Assembly: GCF_015291885.1 (NCBI RefSeq)
Contig: NZ_CP036186.1
Coordinates: 1,997,001-2,061,000, forward strand
Origin: Stutzerimonas stutzeri
Lineage (GTDB): Bacteria; Pseudomonadota; Gammaproteobacteria; Pseudomonadales; Pseudomonadaceae
DNA: 64,000 nt
Reading direction: 5' to 3'
The notes below the pieces were generated by a model, which made no database searches, had not been told where the DNA came from, and saw only the letters and a program-made list of their open reading frames with translations. Shown in pieces: positions 37,714 to 48,585 of this stretch. The translations under genes were made by a program, and so were the position numbers. How positions within the stretch are numbered: position 1 is the first letter of the stretch; every line of letters starts with the position of its first letter.

Positions 37714-40446
37714 ATGGTTCGGGTTCGCAATCTGGTGCTGGCAATCGCGGCTGCTACCGCGCTGACTACAGAAATGGCCCATGCGCTTGGGTTGGGTGAG
37801 GTCACGCTTCAGTCGTCATTGAATCAACCGCTGATCGCGGAAATCGAGCTGCTCGATGCAAATAGTCTTGCGCCGGGTGAGGTCATTCCAGTGCTCGCCT
37901 CGCTCGAGGAGTTCAATCGGGCAGGTATTGACCGCCAATACTTTCTGACTGATCTGAAGTTCACGCCCGTATTGCGGCCGAACGGGAAAAGCGTCATCCA
38001 GGTTTCTTCCAACAAGCCGGTGCGCGAGCCCTATCTCAACTTCCTCGTAGAGGTGCTCTGGCCCAATGGGCGCTTGCTGCGCGAGTACACCCTGTTGTTG
38101 GATCCGCCGCTTTATTCGCCGGAAACTGCAGCGGCCGCCGCACCTCAATTGCCGATTTCTGCTCCGGCTCGCGCCGCTCAGCCTGCGCGTTCCGCCCCGA
38201 CTCGTCCGGCTACCGCTCCTGCAACGACAGTTCAGTCCGCAACCGCTCCGCAGAGTGGTAGCAGCGAGTACAAGACTTCCGCGCGTGACACCCTTTGGGA
38301 AATTGCCGAACGCAATCGTCGTAGTGGAACGGTTCATCAGACGATGCTGGCAATCCAGGATCTCAATCCGGACGCGTTCATCGGCGGTAACATCAACCGC
38401 ATGAAAAGTGGACAGGTGCTTCGCCTGCCAGATGCCGAACAGATATCTGCCCGTTCTCAAGCCCAAGCGATCACTCAGGTCGCAGAGCAGAATGCGGCCT
38501 GGCGTCAGGGCGGCGCGGCAGCCGCAGGTGCTCGTCAGCTCGATGCGACTCGCCGCAGTGAAGCAGGCGCCGCTCCCACACGTAGTGAATCTGGTGACAA
38601 TCTACGCCTGGTTGCAGGCGATGCCGGCAAATCGACTGAAGGCTCGGATACCGGCTCTGCAGGAGACGGAAAAGCCCTGCGCGACAAGCTTGCTGTAACT
38701 CAGGAAAGCCTGGATTCCAGTCGTCGTGAAAATGACGAACTTAAAGATCGTTTGAATGACCTGCAGGGGCAGCTGGAGAAGCTGCAGCGGCTGATGCAGC
38801 TGAAGGATGATCAGCTGGCCAAGCTTCAGGCCCAGGTCGGTGCCGAGGGACAAGCGCCAACAGCTAATGATATCGCCAGCCAGCCGGATGCGGCAGTGGA
38901 GCCTCAAGCTTCTGGCGGCATGACGGACGAGACCGGCGTTGATCCTGATGCTGCGGTCGAGCCCCAAACTGATGTGACCGCAAGCGACCAGCCGGAATCC
39001 GCGCCAGTTGTTGCTCCGGTACCTGCCGCCAAGCCGGCTGCGCAGCCTGCCGCACCTGCCAAGCCAGCAGCTCCTGTCGTCGAGCCCGAGCCCAAAGGCC
39101 TGATTGATGATCTGCTGTCCAATACACTGTTGCTGGGTGTGGTCGGCGGCAGCGCTCTGCTGCTGCTGTTGGTGGGCCTGATGGCGCTATCACGGCGTAA
39201 CGCAATGAAAGAGGCCGAACTGGAAGAGAGTTTGCTGGCAGGCAACAGCGTTGACGATCTGCAAGTTGGATCGCCCGCTTTCGTCGATATCGGACAGGAG
39301 CAGCCTCAGCAAACCCAGTTCTCCAGTGCTGCTGCGCAAGCATCAAGTTCCGATGAGCTGACTGCTTCTACGGGAGATGCGTGGGCCGAAGCGGACATCT
39401 ATATTGCATATGGTCGCTTCAATCAGGCTGCCGAGCTGCTACAAAACGCGCTCAATGATGAGCCGCAGCGCAGTGATTTGCGGTTGAAGCTGATGGAAGT
39501 GTACGCAGAGCTCGGCAATCGTGATGGTTTCGCACGTGAAGAAGCCGAGTTGCGCGAAATTGGTGGTGCTACCCATGAAGTCGAGAAGCTGAAGTACAAA
39601 TATCCAGCAATGGCGGCCGTCGGTGGGGTGGCAGCAGCTGCGGCAGCTACGCAAATGGACGTGGATACCTTCAATCTCGACGATCTCGAGCTGGACGCGC
39701 CGGGTTCACCAGCGGCAGGTCAAGGTATTGATGATTCGTTCGATCTGAGCCTGGATGATCTGGATATTGGTTTGAATGATGAGCGTCCGGCGACTGCACC
39801 AGTGGATGATTCGCTGAATTTCGACGACCTGAGCTTGGATGAAGTCGAGGGGATTACGCCTGAGGCGCAGCCAGCATCGACCGATTTCTCTTTCGATCTC
39901 GAAGAGGAAAAGAGCCCGCAGGAAGTCCAGCAGGATCTCTCGGACTTTTCCTTCGATCTGGAGTCCGCTACTGACAGCAATACGGGTGATGACGAGTTCT
40001 CGCTGAACCTCGATGAGCAGCCGGTGGACGCTCCTGCCGCGTTTGAAAGCGACGAGCTCGATTTCGAACTCGCTGAGCCTTCTTCCAGTCCTGCGGACCT
40101 GCCTGACGACTTCGACATTTCCTTTGACGAGCCTAAAGCCCAGCCGGAAAGCTTCGCCGAAAAACTGAACGAAGTTGAAGCTGAACTCGAAGACTTGTCC
40201 CGTGACCTGGACGAACCTGCACCTGCTGTCGCCACCAACTTGGCTGCCACGGATGCCGGTGGTATGGATGAGGACTTCGACTTCTTCTCCGATACCGACG
40301 AAACCACTACCAAGCTTGATCTCGCCAGAGCCTATATTGATATGGGTGATGCTGAAGGAGCGCGTGACATTCTCGACGAGGTGATCTCGGAGGGTAGCGA
40401 TGTCCAACAGCAAGAGGCGCGAGAGATGCTCGCCAAACTAGCCTGA
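37714..40446 (+). CDS. fimV: Motility hub protein FimV
   Basis: This 910-residue inner-membrane protein organises type IV pili, cAMP signalling and polar localisation. It has a signal peptide-like start (LVLAIAAATALTTEMAHAL), a conserved N-terminal periplasmic domain (LGEVTLQSSLNQPLIAEIEL), and a LysM peptidoglycan-binding domain at about 185-239. A coiled coil lies near 325-370, one membrane helix at about 470-490, then a TPR region and a long acidic cytoplasmic part. It ends in the FimV C-terminal TPR-like domain (KLDLARAYIDMGDAEGARDI). Pseudomonas gene order supports the call. Confidence 0.96.
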   Translation: MVRVRNLVLAIAAATALTTEMAHALGLGEVTLQSSLNQPLIAEIELLDANSLAPGEVIPVLASLEEFNRAGIDRQYFLTDLKFTPVLRPNGKSVIQVSSNKPVREPYLNFLVEVLWPNGRLLREYTLLLDPPLYSPETAAAAAPQLPISAPARAAQPARSAPTRPATAPATTVQSATAPQSGSSEYKTSARDTLWEIAERNRRSGTVHQTMLAIQDLNPDAFIGGNINRMKSGQVLRLPDAEQISARSQAQAITQVAEQNAAWRQGGAAAAGARQLDATRRSEAGAAPTRSESGDNLRLVAGDAGKSTEGSDTGSAGDGKALRDKLAVTQESLDSSRRENDELKDRLNDLQGQLEKLQRLMQLKDDQLAKLQAQVGAEGQAPTANDIASQPDAAVEPQASGGMTDETGVDPDAAVEPQTDVTASDQPESAPVVAPVPAAKPAAQPAAPAKPAAPVVEPEPKGLIDDLLSNTLLLGVVGGSALLLLLVGLMALSRRNAMKEAELEESLLAGNSVDDLQVGSPAFVDIGQEQPQQTQFSSAAAQASSSDELTASTGDAWAEADIYIAYGRFNQAAELLQNALNDEPQRSDLRLKLMEVYAELGNRDGFAREEAELREIGGATHEVEKLKYKYPAMAAVGGVAAAAAATQMDVDTFNLDDLELDAPGSPAAGQGIDDSFDLSLDDLDIGLNDERPATAPVDDSLNFDDLSLDEVEGITPEAQPASTDFSFDLEEEKSPQEVQQDLSDFSFDLESATDSNTGDDEFSLNLDEQPVDAPAAFESDELDFELAEPSSSPADLPDDFDISFDEPKAQPESFAEKLNEVEAELEDLSRDLDEPAPAVATNLAATDAGGMDEDFDFFSDTDETTTKLDLARAYIDMGDAEGARDILDEVISEGSDVQQQEAREMLAKLA

Positions 40447-40448
40447 TC

Positions 40449-41309
40449 ATGACCCAAGCAGTACCCGAAACGGCAGCCGAAATGGCTGCCGTCGGCGTTT
40501 CCAGAATTGCCCTCGGCGTTGAGTACAAGGGGTCCCGTTATCGTGGGTTCCAGCGTCAGCGAGCTGGAGTGCCGTCCATCCAGGAGTCGCTCGAAACTGC
40601 CCTGACAAAGGTTGCGGGAGGTCATTCCGTGACGCTCAGTTGCGCCGGGCGGACCGATGCGCTGGTTCATGCCAGCGCTCAAGTGGTTCATTTCGATACG
40701 CTTGTCTCGCGCAGCATGCATGCGTGGGTAATGGGCGCGAACATGAATCTGCCCTCGGATATCAGCGTTACCTGGGCGAAAGAAATGCCACGCCATTTCG
40801 ATGCTCGTTTCAGTGCAATGGCCCGTCGATACCGCTATGTGATCTACAACGATCAGATCCGCCCGGCGCACATGGCCGAAGAGGTGACCTGGAACCACCG
40901 TCCGCTGGATATTGACCGCATGCGTGCCGCGGCTACGGCGTTTGTTGGGACGCATGACTTCAGTGCGTTTCGAGCAAGGCAATGTCAGGCCAAATCACCG
41001 ATCAAAACCATCCATCATCTTGAGCTGCTCGAGCACGGCCGACTGATCATCATAGACGTGCGAGCCAACGCCTTTCTGCATCACATGGTGCGCAACTTCG
41101 CAGGCGTTCTGATGACGATAGGCGCTGGTGAGCGCCCGGTCGAGTGGGCGGCTGAAGTACTCGAATCGCGGGTGCGTCGAACTGGAGGCGTTACGGCGCA
41201 TCCGTATGGGCTCTATCTGATCGAGGTCGACTATCCCGAGGAGTTCGAGCTGCCGAAACGGTTTCTTGGTCCACATTTCCTGTCGGGTCTGCCAGACGTG
41301 CGTCGCTGA
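40449..41309 (+). CDS. truA: tRNA pseudouridine(38-40) synthase TruA
   Basis: A 286-residue pseudouridine synthase for anticodon-stem positions 38-40. The catalytic aspartate is D70 in CAGRTDALVHASAQ; most TruA proteins have glycine or alanine where this has leucine after TDA. It starts 2 bases after fimV and is probably coupled to it. It has about a 15-residue N-terminal extension before SRIALGVEYKGSRYRGFQ. Confidence 0.96.
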   Translation: MTQAVPETAAEMAAVGVSRIALGVEYKGSRYRGFQRQRAGVPSIQESLETALTKVAGGHSVTLSCAGRTDALVHASAQVVHFDTLVSRSMHAWVMGANMNLPSDISVTWAKEMPRHFDARFSAMARRYRYVIYNDQIRPAHMAEEVTWNHRPLDIDRMRAAATAFVGTHDFSAFRARQCQAKSPIKTIHHLELLEHGRLIIIDVRANAFLHHMVRNFAGVLMTIGAGERPVEWAAEVLESRVRRTGGVTAHPYGLYLIEVDYPEEFELPKRFLGPHFLSGLPDVRR

Positions 41310-41400
41310 TGCGTGGAACTGGTGACTGTTGCGGCTATTAGCTTGCAGGCGACAGCTCTTTTGTTACCATCCGGACTCTCTTTCTTCAGGTAAGCATCCG

Positions 41401-42024
41401 TTGTCAGTCGTTCGCAGCAAGATTTGCGGGATCACTCGCGTCGAGGACGCATTGACGGTCGCCGAAGCGGGTGCCGATGCCATCGGCTTGGTGTTTTACT
41501 CCAAGAGCCCTCGCGCCGTCAGCGTGCAGCAAGCCCTCGAAATCGTCGCGGCCCTGCCGCCGTTCGTTACGTCGGTAGGCTTGTTTGTTAACGCCAGTCG
41601 TTGTGAGATCAACGAAATTCTCGACGCTGTTGCGCTGGATATGCTGCAGTTTCACGGTGATGAGACACCGGCCGACTGCGAGGGCTTCCATCGGCCCTGG
41701 TTCAAGGCGCTGCGAGTTGGCGGCGGTGAGGATATAGCTGCTCAAATTTCCCGTTATCGGAACGCCAGTGGCATTCTTCTGGATACATTCGTTGCGGGCG
41801 TGCCGGGAGGGACGGGCGAGCGCTTCGATTGGTCGTTGATTCCGGCTGCGTTGACCAAGCCCTTGATTCTCGCGGGAGGGCTAACCGTAGAGAACGTCCA
41901 GCAAGCCATCGCCGAGGTTCGGCCCTATGCGGTGGATGTCAGTGGTGGCGTGGAATCGAGTAAGGGCATCAAGGATGCTTCCAAGGTAATGGCTTTTGTC
42001 GAGCGCGTGCGTTCGGCCATGTGA
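41401..42024 (+). CDS. trpF: Phosphoribosylanthranilate isomerase
   Basis: A 207-residue TIM-barrel enzyme of tryptophan synthesis. The opening [19 protein letters not shown] carries the active-site cysteine; [19 protein letters not shown] holds the general-acid aspartate. I place the start at the TTG at 41401, where family members begin (M/LSxVRSKICG) and AGGTAA sits upstream; an in-frame ATG at 41329 would add a non-conserved 24-residue leader. A rare TTG start could lower expression. Confidence 0.95.
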   Translation: MSVVRSKICGITRVEDALTVAEAGADAIGLVFYSKSPRAVSVQQALEIVAALPPFVTSVGLFVNASRCEINEILDAVALDMLQFHGDETPADCEGFHRPWFKALRVGGGEDIAAQISRYRNASGILLDTFVAGVPGGTGERFDWSLIPAALTKPLILAGGLTVENVQQAIAEVRPYAVDVSGGVESSKGIKDASKVMAFVERVRSAM

Positions 42025-42238
42025 CGCCTGGGCAGCCGTCGCCGTCCAGTAACGAGTCGCTGGTGATCCCAGCACAGTGTTTGGTGATTTCCTCCGCTAG
42101 GTGGAAATCGGAGTTTCGCGGCTGCGCCTGTAGGCGCATCGCTCACGCGACCAAGAGTGCCGGCATACCTCCGGTCGCAACGATGAATGTGCCTGCAGCG
42201 CGAGCGCGCTCGGGACTGAAGCTTTGGAGAACAAGAGC

Positions 42239-43132
42239 ATGAGCAACTGGCTGGTAGACAAACTGATCCCTTCGATCATGCGCTCAGAGACGCAGAAGAG
42301 TTCGGTCCCCGAAGGCCTCTGGCACAAGTGTCCGTCCTGCGAAGCGGTTCTGTACCGTCCTGAACTGGAAAAGACGCTCGACGTCTGCCCTAAGTGCCAG
42401 CATCACATGCGTATCGACGCCCGTACTCGCCTCGATATCTTCCTTGACGCCGACGGTCGTGAGGAGATTGCGGCGGAGTTGGAGCCGGTTGACCGCCTCA
42501 AATTCCGCGATAGCAAGAAGTATAAGGATCGCCTGACGGCGGCGCAGAAGCAGACTGGTGAGAAAGATGCGCTGGTTGCCATGAGTGGCAAGTTGGTCAA
42601 TATTCCCGTGGTCGCCTGCGCCTTCGAGTTTTCCTTCATGGGAGGCTCCATGGGAGCGATTGTCGGTGAGCGTTTCGTTCGCGCCGCCAACGTTGCTCTG
42701 GAAAAGCGATGCCCGCTGGTGTGTTTCTCGGCATCGGGCGGTGCTCGGATGCAGGAAGCGCTGATTTCCTTGATGCAAATGGCGAAGACCTCCGCTGTAC
42801 TGGCGCGTATGCGCGAAGAGGGCCTTCCGTTCATCTCCGTGCTGACCGATCCGGTATACGGTGGGGTCTCCGCGAGCTTGGCAATGCTAGGCGATGTGAT
42901 CGTCGCGGAGCCGAAGGCCTTGATTGGTTTCGCCGGCCCTCGAGTAATCGAGCAGACTGTGCGGGAGAAGCTGCCGGAGGGCTTCCAGCGTAGTGAGTTC
43001 CTGCTGGATCACGGCGCTATCGATCTGATCATTCCGCGCTCGGAATTGCGCTCGCGCCTGTCTCGTTTGCTCGCCCAGATGCAGAAATTGCCAAGCCCGG
43101 TGGAACCTGCTCAGGTAACGGCTACTGCATGA
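42239..43132 (+). CDS. accD: Acetyl-CoA carboxylase carboxyltransferase subunit beta
   Basis: A 297-residue subunit of the fatty-acid-synthesis enzyme. The N-terminal zinc ribbon has C31, C34, C50 and C53 (CPSC...CPKC), the carboxyltransferase core has [13 protein letters not shown] and [24 protein letters not shown] precedes the ATG. Its TGA overlaps the ATG of folC. Confidence 0.97.
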   Translation: MSNWLVDKLIPSIMRSETQKSSVPEGLWHKCPSCEAVLYRPELEKTLDVCPKCQHHMRIDARTRLDIFLDADGREEIAAELEPVDRLKFRDSKKYKDRLTAAQKQTGEKDALVAMSGKLVNIPVVACAFEFSFMGGSMGAIVGERFVRAANVALEKRCPLVCFSASGGARMQEALISLMQMAKTSAVLARMREEGLPFISVLTDPVYGGVSASLAMLGDVIVAEPKALIGFAGPRVIEQTVREKLPEGFQRSEFLLDHGAIDLIIPRSELRSRLSRLLAQMQKLPSPVEPAQVTATA

Positions 43133-44433
43133 CCGGTCGTAGTCTTGCTGACTGGCTTGCCTACCTGGAGCAACTGCATCCCACTGCCATCGATATGGGC
43201 CTGGAAAGGGTTCAAGCGGTGGCAGCGCGGCTTGGTCTGACGCGTCCGGCTCCGCTGGTGGTTACTGTCACCGGCACCAACGGGAAGGGCTCGACTTCTG
43301 CCTTCATTGCAGCGTTGTTGAGCGACCAAGGTTTTAAGGTCGGCAGCTATAGTTCACCCCACCTGCAGCGCTATAACGAGCGTGTTCAGCTGGATGGTCT
43401 GCAGGCGAGCGATGCTCAGCTTTGCGCAGCGTTCGCTGCGGTAGAGGCTGCTCGCGGCGAAGTTTCTCTTACCTACTTCGAGATGGGCACGCTCGCGGCC
43501 TTTTGGTTGTTCGAGCGCAGCGGGCTTGATGCCGTGGTGCTAGAGGTTGGACTCGGTGGCCGCCTGGACGCTGTCAACATCGTTGATGCGGATCTGGCGG
43601 TTATCACCAATATCGGCCTCGATCACGCCGATTGGCTGGGCGACACGCGCGAGAGCGTCGCGTATGAAAAAGCCGGCATTCTGCGACGGAGCAAGCCAGC
43701 TCTTTGCGGGGATCTGAATGTACCAGCGCCGTTGCTGGAGCGGGCCGAAACGCTGAAAGCGCCGCTGTATATGCGTGGACGAGATTTCGATCTGGCGATG
43801 GGTCCCAATAGCTGGCATTGGCGAGGTGTCGGGCGTGCTGGAGAGGTATTGGAGCTGCATGGCTTGCCGCTGCTGTCGTTGCCCATGGAGAACGCGGCAC
43901 TCGCACTGCAGGCATATGCATTGCTGGGGCTGCCTTGGGATGCCGTTCGTTTGGCTGCGGCGCTGCGGCAGACTCACGTGATCGGGCGGCTCGACAGTCG
44001 AAAGATCCTCTGGCGAGGACGCGAGATATCTCTGCTACTGGACGTTGGTCACAACCCGCACGCCGCCGGCTACCTCGCCCAGTGGCTTGAGCAGCGGCCG
44101 ATAGCAGGTCGCAGGCTGGCGGTATTCGGCCTTCTTGGCGACAAGGACTTGAGTGGAGTGCTCGATGAGTTGCGCTCAAGTGTCGCCGACTGGGCCGTTG
44201 CTCCTTTACCTACCCCACGGACACAATCGGCGGCACAGTTGGCTTCGGCTCTGCTTGAGCGCGGCGCCTCAGTCAGCCAGTATGCGAGCATCGAACAGGC
44301 GCTTGACGCCCAGTGCGCCAAGGCTGAATCCACCGACGAAGTACTGGTCTTCGGATCGTTCTATTGCGTGGCGGCGGCGCTTGAGTGGCTTGAACAACAG
44401 GCTGAGGAGAATGGGGATGGCTCTGCTGGATAA
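43129..44433 (+). CDS. folC: Bifunctional folylpolyglutamate synthase / dihydrofolate synthase
   Basis: A 434-residue Mur-ligase-type enzyme that adds glutamate to dihydropteroate and folates. The ATP loop is [14 protein letters not shown] (about 45-58), followed by the [12 protein letters not shown] and [14 protein letters not shown] motifs. ATGA overlap with accD and a 17-base overlap with the next gene show a tightly coupled operon. Confidence 0.96.
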   Translation: MTGRSLADWLAYLEQLHPTAIDMGLERVQAVAARLGLTRPAPLVVTVTGTNGKGSTSAFIAALLSDQGFKVGSYSSPHLQRYNERVQLDGLQASDAQLCAAFAAVEAARGEVSLTYFEMGTLAAFWLFERSGLDAVVLEVGLGGRLDAVNIVDADLAVITNIGLDHADWLGDTRESVAYEKAGILRRSKPALCGDLNVPAPLLERAETLKAPLYMRGRDFDLAMGPNSWHWRGVGRAGEVLELHGLPLLSLPMENAALALQAYALLGLPWDAVRLAAALRQTHVIGRLDSRKILWRGREISLLLDVGHNPHAAGYLAQWLEQRPIAGRRLAVFGLLGDKDLSGVLDELRSSVADWAVAPLPTPRTQSAAQLASALLERGASVSQYASIEQALDAQCAKAESTDEVLVFGSFYCVAAALEWLEQQAEENGDGSAG

Positions 44434-45043
44434 GGGACTGCTGCAACGCATGGTAGGCGCACTGGTACTGATTGCGCTGGCGGTCATATTCGTACCAATG
44501 CTGTTCAATCGACAGGACGATTTGGGGCATGTCACGGTCGACGCACCCACCATTCCCGCGGCACCCGTAGTCGCTGAGATCGAGATGCAGCCGGTCGAAG
44601 TGCCGGAGCCCGAGTCTGTCCCCGAGGGCTTCGAGATCATCGAAGAAGATGCTGAGTCAGATGCAGCTCCAGCCGCTGCAGAGCAGCCGCCGGCGCCGGC
44701 ACCCATCGAGCCAGTGGCTCCCGTGTCGCCTGTCCCGGCGGTGCAAGCGCCTGCAGCGCAATCGCAGCCCCCGGTTGCTGAGCCGCGGCTGGATAACAAC
44801 AATTTGCCGGTCAGTTGGTCGATTCAGCTCGCCAGCCTGTCCAACCGAGCCAGTGCTGAGAGCCTGCAAAAGACCCTGCGTTCGCAAGGCTATAACGCCT
44901 ACATCCGCACCGCAGAAGGCATGAATCGGGTATTCGTCGGGCCCTTGGTGGAGCGTAGCGAGGCGAATCGCCTTCGCGACGTGCTGCAGCGCCAGCAGAA
45001 GCTCGATGGCTTTGTCGTTCGCTTCAAGCCTGAAGGGAGCTGA
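44417..45043 (+). CDS. dedD: SPOR-domain membrane protein (DedD-like)
   Basis: A 208-residue cell-division-type protein: short cytoplasmic start, one membrane helix (MVGALVLIALAVIFVPMLF), a long Pro/Ala/Glu-rich periplasmic linker, and a C-terminal SPOR domain (about 130-208, WSIQLASLSNRASAESLQ...) that binds denuded septal peptidoglycan. GAGGAG 7 bases before the ATG at 44417. The operon position between folC and cvpA is that of dedD. Confidence 0.9.
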   Translation: MALLDKGLLQRMVGALVLIALAVIFVPMLFNRQDDLGHVTVDAPTIPAAPVVAEIEMQPVEVPEPESVPEGFEIIEEDAESDAAPAAAEQPPAPAPIEPVAPVSPVPAVQAPAAQSQPPVAEPRLDNNNLPVSWSIQLASLSNRASAESLQKTLRSQGYNAYIRTAEGMNRVFVGPLVERSEANRLRDVLQRQQKLDGFVVRFKPEGS

Positions 45044-45133
45044 GTTGTTGAAGCGCTGGCCGAGTTCCTTTGCGTAGGATCGACCAGCACTTCGTCGGTG
45101 GGTAGCAGGTGCGTATTCCTGGCGCTCGCGCTC

Positions 45134-45142
45134 TGCTAAAAT
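45134..45142 (+). promoter_or_regulatory. Extended -10 promoter element upstream of cvpA
   Basis: TGCTAAAAT is a near-consensus extended -10 box; no good -35 is needed. Transcription would begin near 45149, before the GTG start of cvpA at 45173. Confidence 0.42.
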
Positions 45143-45172
45143 CCGCCGCCTTTCTCCATTGCAGAAGTCATC

Positions 45173-45685
45173 GTGGCATTCACCTGGGTCGATTGGACCA
45201 TTATTGCCGTCATAATTGTCTCCAGCCTGATCAGCTTGAAGCGTGGCTTCGTGAAAGAAGCGCTTTCGCTGGTTACCTGGATCATTGCCGGTGTGGTTGC
45301 ATGGATGTTCGGTGGTGCGTTGTCCCACCATCTAGCGGAATACATCAGCACACCCTCAGCGCAGGTCATTGCTGCTTGCGCATTGCTTTTCGTGGCCACT
45401 TTGCTGGTAGGCGCGCTGGTGAATTTTCTGATCGGTGAGCTGATCAGGGTGACCGGCCTGTCCGGAACGGATCGATTCCTCGGCATGGTGTTCGGCGCCG
45501 CTCGGGGTGGTCTGTTGATCGTAGTGCTTGCCGGGCTATTGAGTCTTGCTCCGGTCGAGCAGGACCTCTGGTGGCGTGAATCGGCATTGCTGCCGCACTT
45601 TCTACTGATTGCCGATTGGTCGAAGAACCTCATTCTCGGGTTTAGCGGCCAGTGGTTCGCCGGTTCGCTAAACCCGCCCGGTTAA
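45173..45685 (+). CDS. cvpA: CvpA family membrane protein
   Basis: A 170-residue protein with four membrane helices (first WTIIAVIIVSSLISLKRGFV), needed for colicin V production in E. coli and normally upstream of purF. The GTG start gives the conserved opening MAFTWVDWTII. Confidence 0.93.
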   Translation: MAFTWVDWTIIAVIIVSSLISLKRGFVKEALSLVTWIIAGVVAWMFGGALSHHLAEYISTPSAQVIAACALLFVATLLVGALVNFLIGELIRVTGLSGTDRFLGMVFGAARGGLLIVVLAGLLSLAPVEQDLWWRESALLPHFLLIADWSKNLILGFSGQWFAGSLNPPG

Positions 45686-45754
45686 GTTTTTATCTACGGA
45701 TGCTCGGCCTACCGTCGTATCCGGTCTGCCTGTAATAACTGAGAGGTTCCTTGC

Positions 45755-47260
45755 ATGTGTGGCATTGTCGGCATCGTCGGTAAGTCGAACGTCAATCAGG
45801 CGCTGTATGACGCGCTTACCGTACTGCAGCACCGCGGCCAGGATGCAGCCGGTATCGTGACCAGCCACGACGGTCGCCTGTTCTTGCGCAAGGACAATGG
45901 ACTGGTTCGCGACGTCTTCCAGCAGCGCCACATGCAGCGGCTGGTCGGCAATATGGGCATCGGCCATATCCGTTACCCCACCGCGGGTAGCTCGAGTTCC
46001 GCTGAGGCTCAGCCGTTTTACGTCAACTCGCCATACGGCATTACCCTCGCGCATAACGGCAATCTGACCAACGTCGATCAGCTGACCAAGGAGATCTACG
46101 AGTCGGATCTGCGTCATGTGAACACTAATTCCGATTCTGAAGTGCTGCTCAACGTGTTCGCTCATGAGCTAGCAGTGCGTGGCAAGCTGCAGCCAACTGA
46201 GGAAGACGTTTTTGCTGCGGTGAGCAAAGTCCATGATCGGTGCCGCGGTGGCTATGCGGTGGTCGCGATGGTGACCGGCTATGGCATCGTCGGCTTCCGC
46301 GATCCCAATGCGATACGGCCGATCGTCTTCGGTCAGCGTCACACCGACGAGGGCGTCGAGTACATGATCGCCTCGGAAAGTGTGTCGCTCGATGTGCTCG
46401 GCTTTACCCTGATTCGCGATCTGGCACCAGGCGAGGCGGTGTATATCACCGCCGACGGTAAGCTGTTCACGCGCCAGTGTGCGGAAGCACCGAAGCTTGC
46501 CCCTTGCATCTTCGAATACGTCTATCTGGCTCGCTCGGATTCACTCATGGACGGCGTTTCGGTGTACAAGGCCCGTCTGCGTATGGGCGAGAAACTGGCC
46601 GACAAGATTCTGCGCGAACGTGCCGAGCACGACATCGACGTGGTGATCCCGATTCCCGACACCAGTCGTACAGCTGCGCTGGAGCTGGCTAATCGCCTGG
46701 GCGTCAAGTTCCGCGAGGGCTTCGTCAAGAATCGCTATATCGGTCGCACCTTCATCATGCCCGGCCAGGCCGCGCGCAAAAAATCGGTGCGCCAGAAGCT
46801 CAATGCCATCGAACTGGAATTCCGCGGCAAGAATGTAATGCTGGTGGACGACTCCATCGTACGCGGTACCACCTGCAAGCAGATCATTCAGATGGCGCGC
46901 GAGGCTGGGGCGAAGAATGTCTACTTCTGCTCCGCCGCACCGGCGGTCCGCTATCCGAACGTGTATGGCATCGACATGCCCAGCGCCCACGAGCTGATCG
47001 CTCACAACCGCACCACTGAAGAGGTTGCCGAACTGATCGGTGCCGATTGGCTGATCTACCAGGATCTCGAAGATCTCATCGAGGCGGTGGGTGGGGGCAA
47101 GGTCAAGATCGACAACTTCGATTGTGCGGTTTTCGATGGCAATTACATCACCGGCGACATCGACGAAGCCTATTTGCACAAGATCGAGCAGGCGCGTAAT
47201 GACCTGAGCAAGGTCAAGACCAACGCGGTCAGCGCAATCATCGACCTCTACAACAACTGA
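45755..47260 (+). CDS. purF: Amidophosphoribosyltransferase
   Basis: A 501-residue enzyme of the first committed purine step. The nucleophile is Cys2 (MCGIVGIVG) of the Ntn glutaminase domain; the PRPP loop is [13 protein letters not shown] near residue 365. GAGAGG precedes the ATG. Confidence 0.97.
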   Translation: MCGIVGIVGKSNVNQALYDALTVLQHRGQDAAGIVTSHDGRLFLRKDNGLVRDVFQQRHMQRLVGNMGIGHIRYPTAGSSSSAEAQPFYVNSPYGITLAHNGNLTNVDQLTKEIYESDLRHVNTNSDSEVLLNVFAHELAVRGKLQPTEEDVFAAVSKVHDRCRGGYAVVAMVTGYGIVGFRDPNAIRPIVFGQRHTDEGVEYMIASESVSLDVLGFTLIRDLAPGEAVYITADGKLFTRQCAEAPKLAPCIFEYVYLARSDSLMDGVSVYKARLRMGEKLADKILRERAEHDIDVVIPIPDTSRTAALELANRLGVKFREGFVKNRYIGRTFIMPGQAARKKSVRQKLNAIELEFRGKNVMLVDDSIVRGTTCKQIIQMAREAGAKNVYFCSAAPAVRYPNVYGIDMPSAHELIAHNRTTEEVAELIGADWLIYQDLEDLIEAVGGGKVKIDNFDCAVFDGNYITGDIDEAYLHKIEQARNDLSKVKTNAVSAIIDLYNN

Positions 47261-47307
47261 TTCATGCCGGTGTGGCAGTCACGGCTGCCCTGGCGGAGGT
47301 AAGAGCT

Positions 47308-48519
47308 ATGACGACTGAATGGGAAGCCGGGCGGCTGGACAGCGATCTGCAGGGTGTCGGCTTCGACACGCTTGCGGTACGCGCCGGCCAGCGTCGTACA
47401 CCGGAGGGGGAGCATGGCGAGCCGCTGTTCTTCACGTCCAGCTACGTGTTCCGCAGCGCTGCCGATGCGGCTGCTCGCTTTGCTGGCGACGTGCCGGGTA
47501 ATGTTTATTCGCGCTACACCAACCCCACCGTACGCGCATTCGAAGAGCGCATTGCGGCAATGGAAGGGGCCGAGCAGGCGGTTGCGACGGCGTCCGGAAT
47601 GGCCGCGATTCTCGCTACGGTGATGAGTCTGTGTTCGGCAGGCGATCATGTGCTGGTGTCGCGGAGTGTGTTCGGCGCGACTGTTTCCTTGTTCGAGAAA
47701 TACTTCAAGCGTTTCGGCGTCCAGGTCGACTACGTGCCGCTCACCGACTTTGCGGCATGGGAATCTGCCTTCAAGGAAAATACCAAGCTGGTGTTCGTCG
47801 AGTCGCCCTCCAATCCGCTGGCTGAGTTGGTGGATATAGCGGCGCTGGCGCAGCTGTGCCACGCCAAGGGTGCAATGCTGGCCGTCGATAACTGCTTCTG
47901 TACGCCAGTGCTGCAACAGCCGTTGGCGCTGGGTGCCGACATCGTCATCCATTCCGCGACCAAGTACATTGATGGCCAGGGCCGCTGTCTGGGCGGTGTG
48001 GTTGCGGGCCGTAGCGAGCAGATGAAAGAGGTAGTCGGCTTTCTTCGTACGGCCGGTCCGACGCTCAGCCCGTTCAATGCATGGGTGTTCCTCAAAGGTC
48101 TGGAAACGCTGCGACTGCGTATGCAGGCGCATTGCGCCAGCGCACAGGAGCTCGCTGAGTGGCTTGAGCAGCAGCCGGGTGTCGAGCGTGTCTACTACGC
48201 TGGTCTATCGAGCCATCCACAGCATGCGTTGGCCAAGCGTCAGCAGAAAGGCTTTGGTGCGGTGGTGAGTTTCGAGGTTTCTGGCGGCAAGGAGGCCGCG
48301 TGGCGCTTTATTGATGCCACTCGGCTGATCTCGATCACGGCCAACCTGGGTGATAGCAAAACCACCATCACTCATCCTGGCTCTACCACGCATGGTCGGC
48401 TGTCCGCTGAGGATCGCGCCACCGCAGGAATTTCTGACAGCCTGATTCGCGTAGCAGTTGGGCTGGAAGATGTTGCCGATCTCAAGGCCGATCTCGCCCG
48501 AGGGCTAGCCGCGCTCTAA
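47308..48519 (+). CDS. metZ: O-succinylhomoserine sulfhydrylase
   Basis: A 403-residue Cys/Met-metabolism PLP enzyme that makes homocysteine directly from O-succinylhomoserine and sulfide, the usual Pseudomonas route. It has TSSYVFRSAADAAARF, YSRYTNPTVRAFEERIA and the PLP lysine in IHSATKYIDGQG. GGAGG 7 bases upstream sets the ATG at 47308; an in-frame TTG/GTG upstream is not needed. Placement after purF supports metZ over metB/metY. Confidence 0.95.
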   Translation: MTTEWEAGRLDSDLQGVGFDTLAVRAGQRRTPEGEHGEPLFFTSSYVFRSAADAAARFAGDVPGNVYSRYTNPTVRAFEERIAAMEGAEQAVATASGMAAILATVMSLCSAGDHVLVSRSVFGATVSLFEKYFKRFGVQVDYVPLTDFAAWESAFKENTKLVFVESPSNPLAELVDIAALAQLCHAKGAMLAVDNCFCTPVLQQPLALGADIVIHSATKYIDGQGRCLGGVVAGRSEQMKEVVGFLRTAGPTLSPFNAWVFLKGLETLRLRMQAHCASAQELAEWLEQQPGVERVYYAGLSSHPQHALAKRQQKGFGAVVSFEVSGGKEAAWRFIDATRLISITANLGDSKTTITHPGSTTHGRLSAEDRATAGISDSLIRVAVGLEDVADLKADLARGLAAL

Positions 48520-48531
48520 GCCTGGCTACCG

Positions 48532-48567
48532 CGTGCTCCGGCTTGCGCAAGCAGCCGCCGGAGCACG
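48532..48567. terminator. Hairpin between convergent metZ and gspD
   Basis: A perfect 11-bp stem (CGTGCTCCGGC / GCCGGAGCACG) round a 14-base loop lies exactly between the two stop codons. It lacks a T-run, so termination may be weak or Rho-linked. Confidence 0.55.
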
Positions 48568-48585
48568 AAGCCGGTTTACTCGTTT

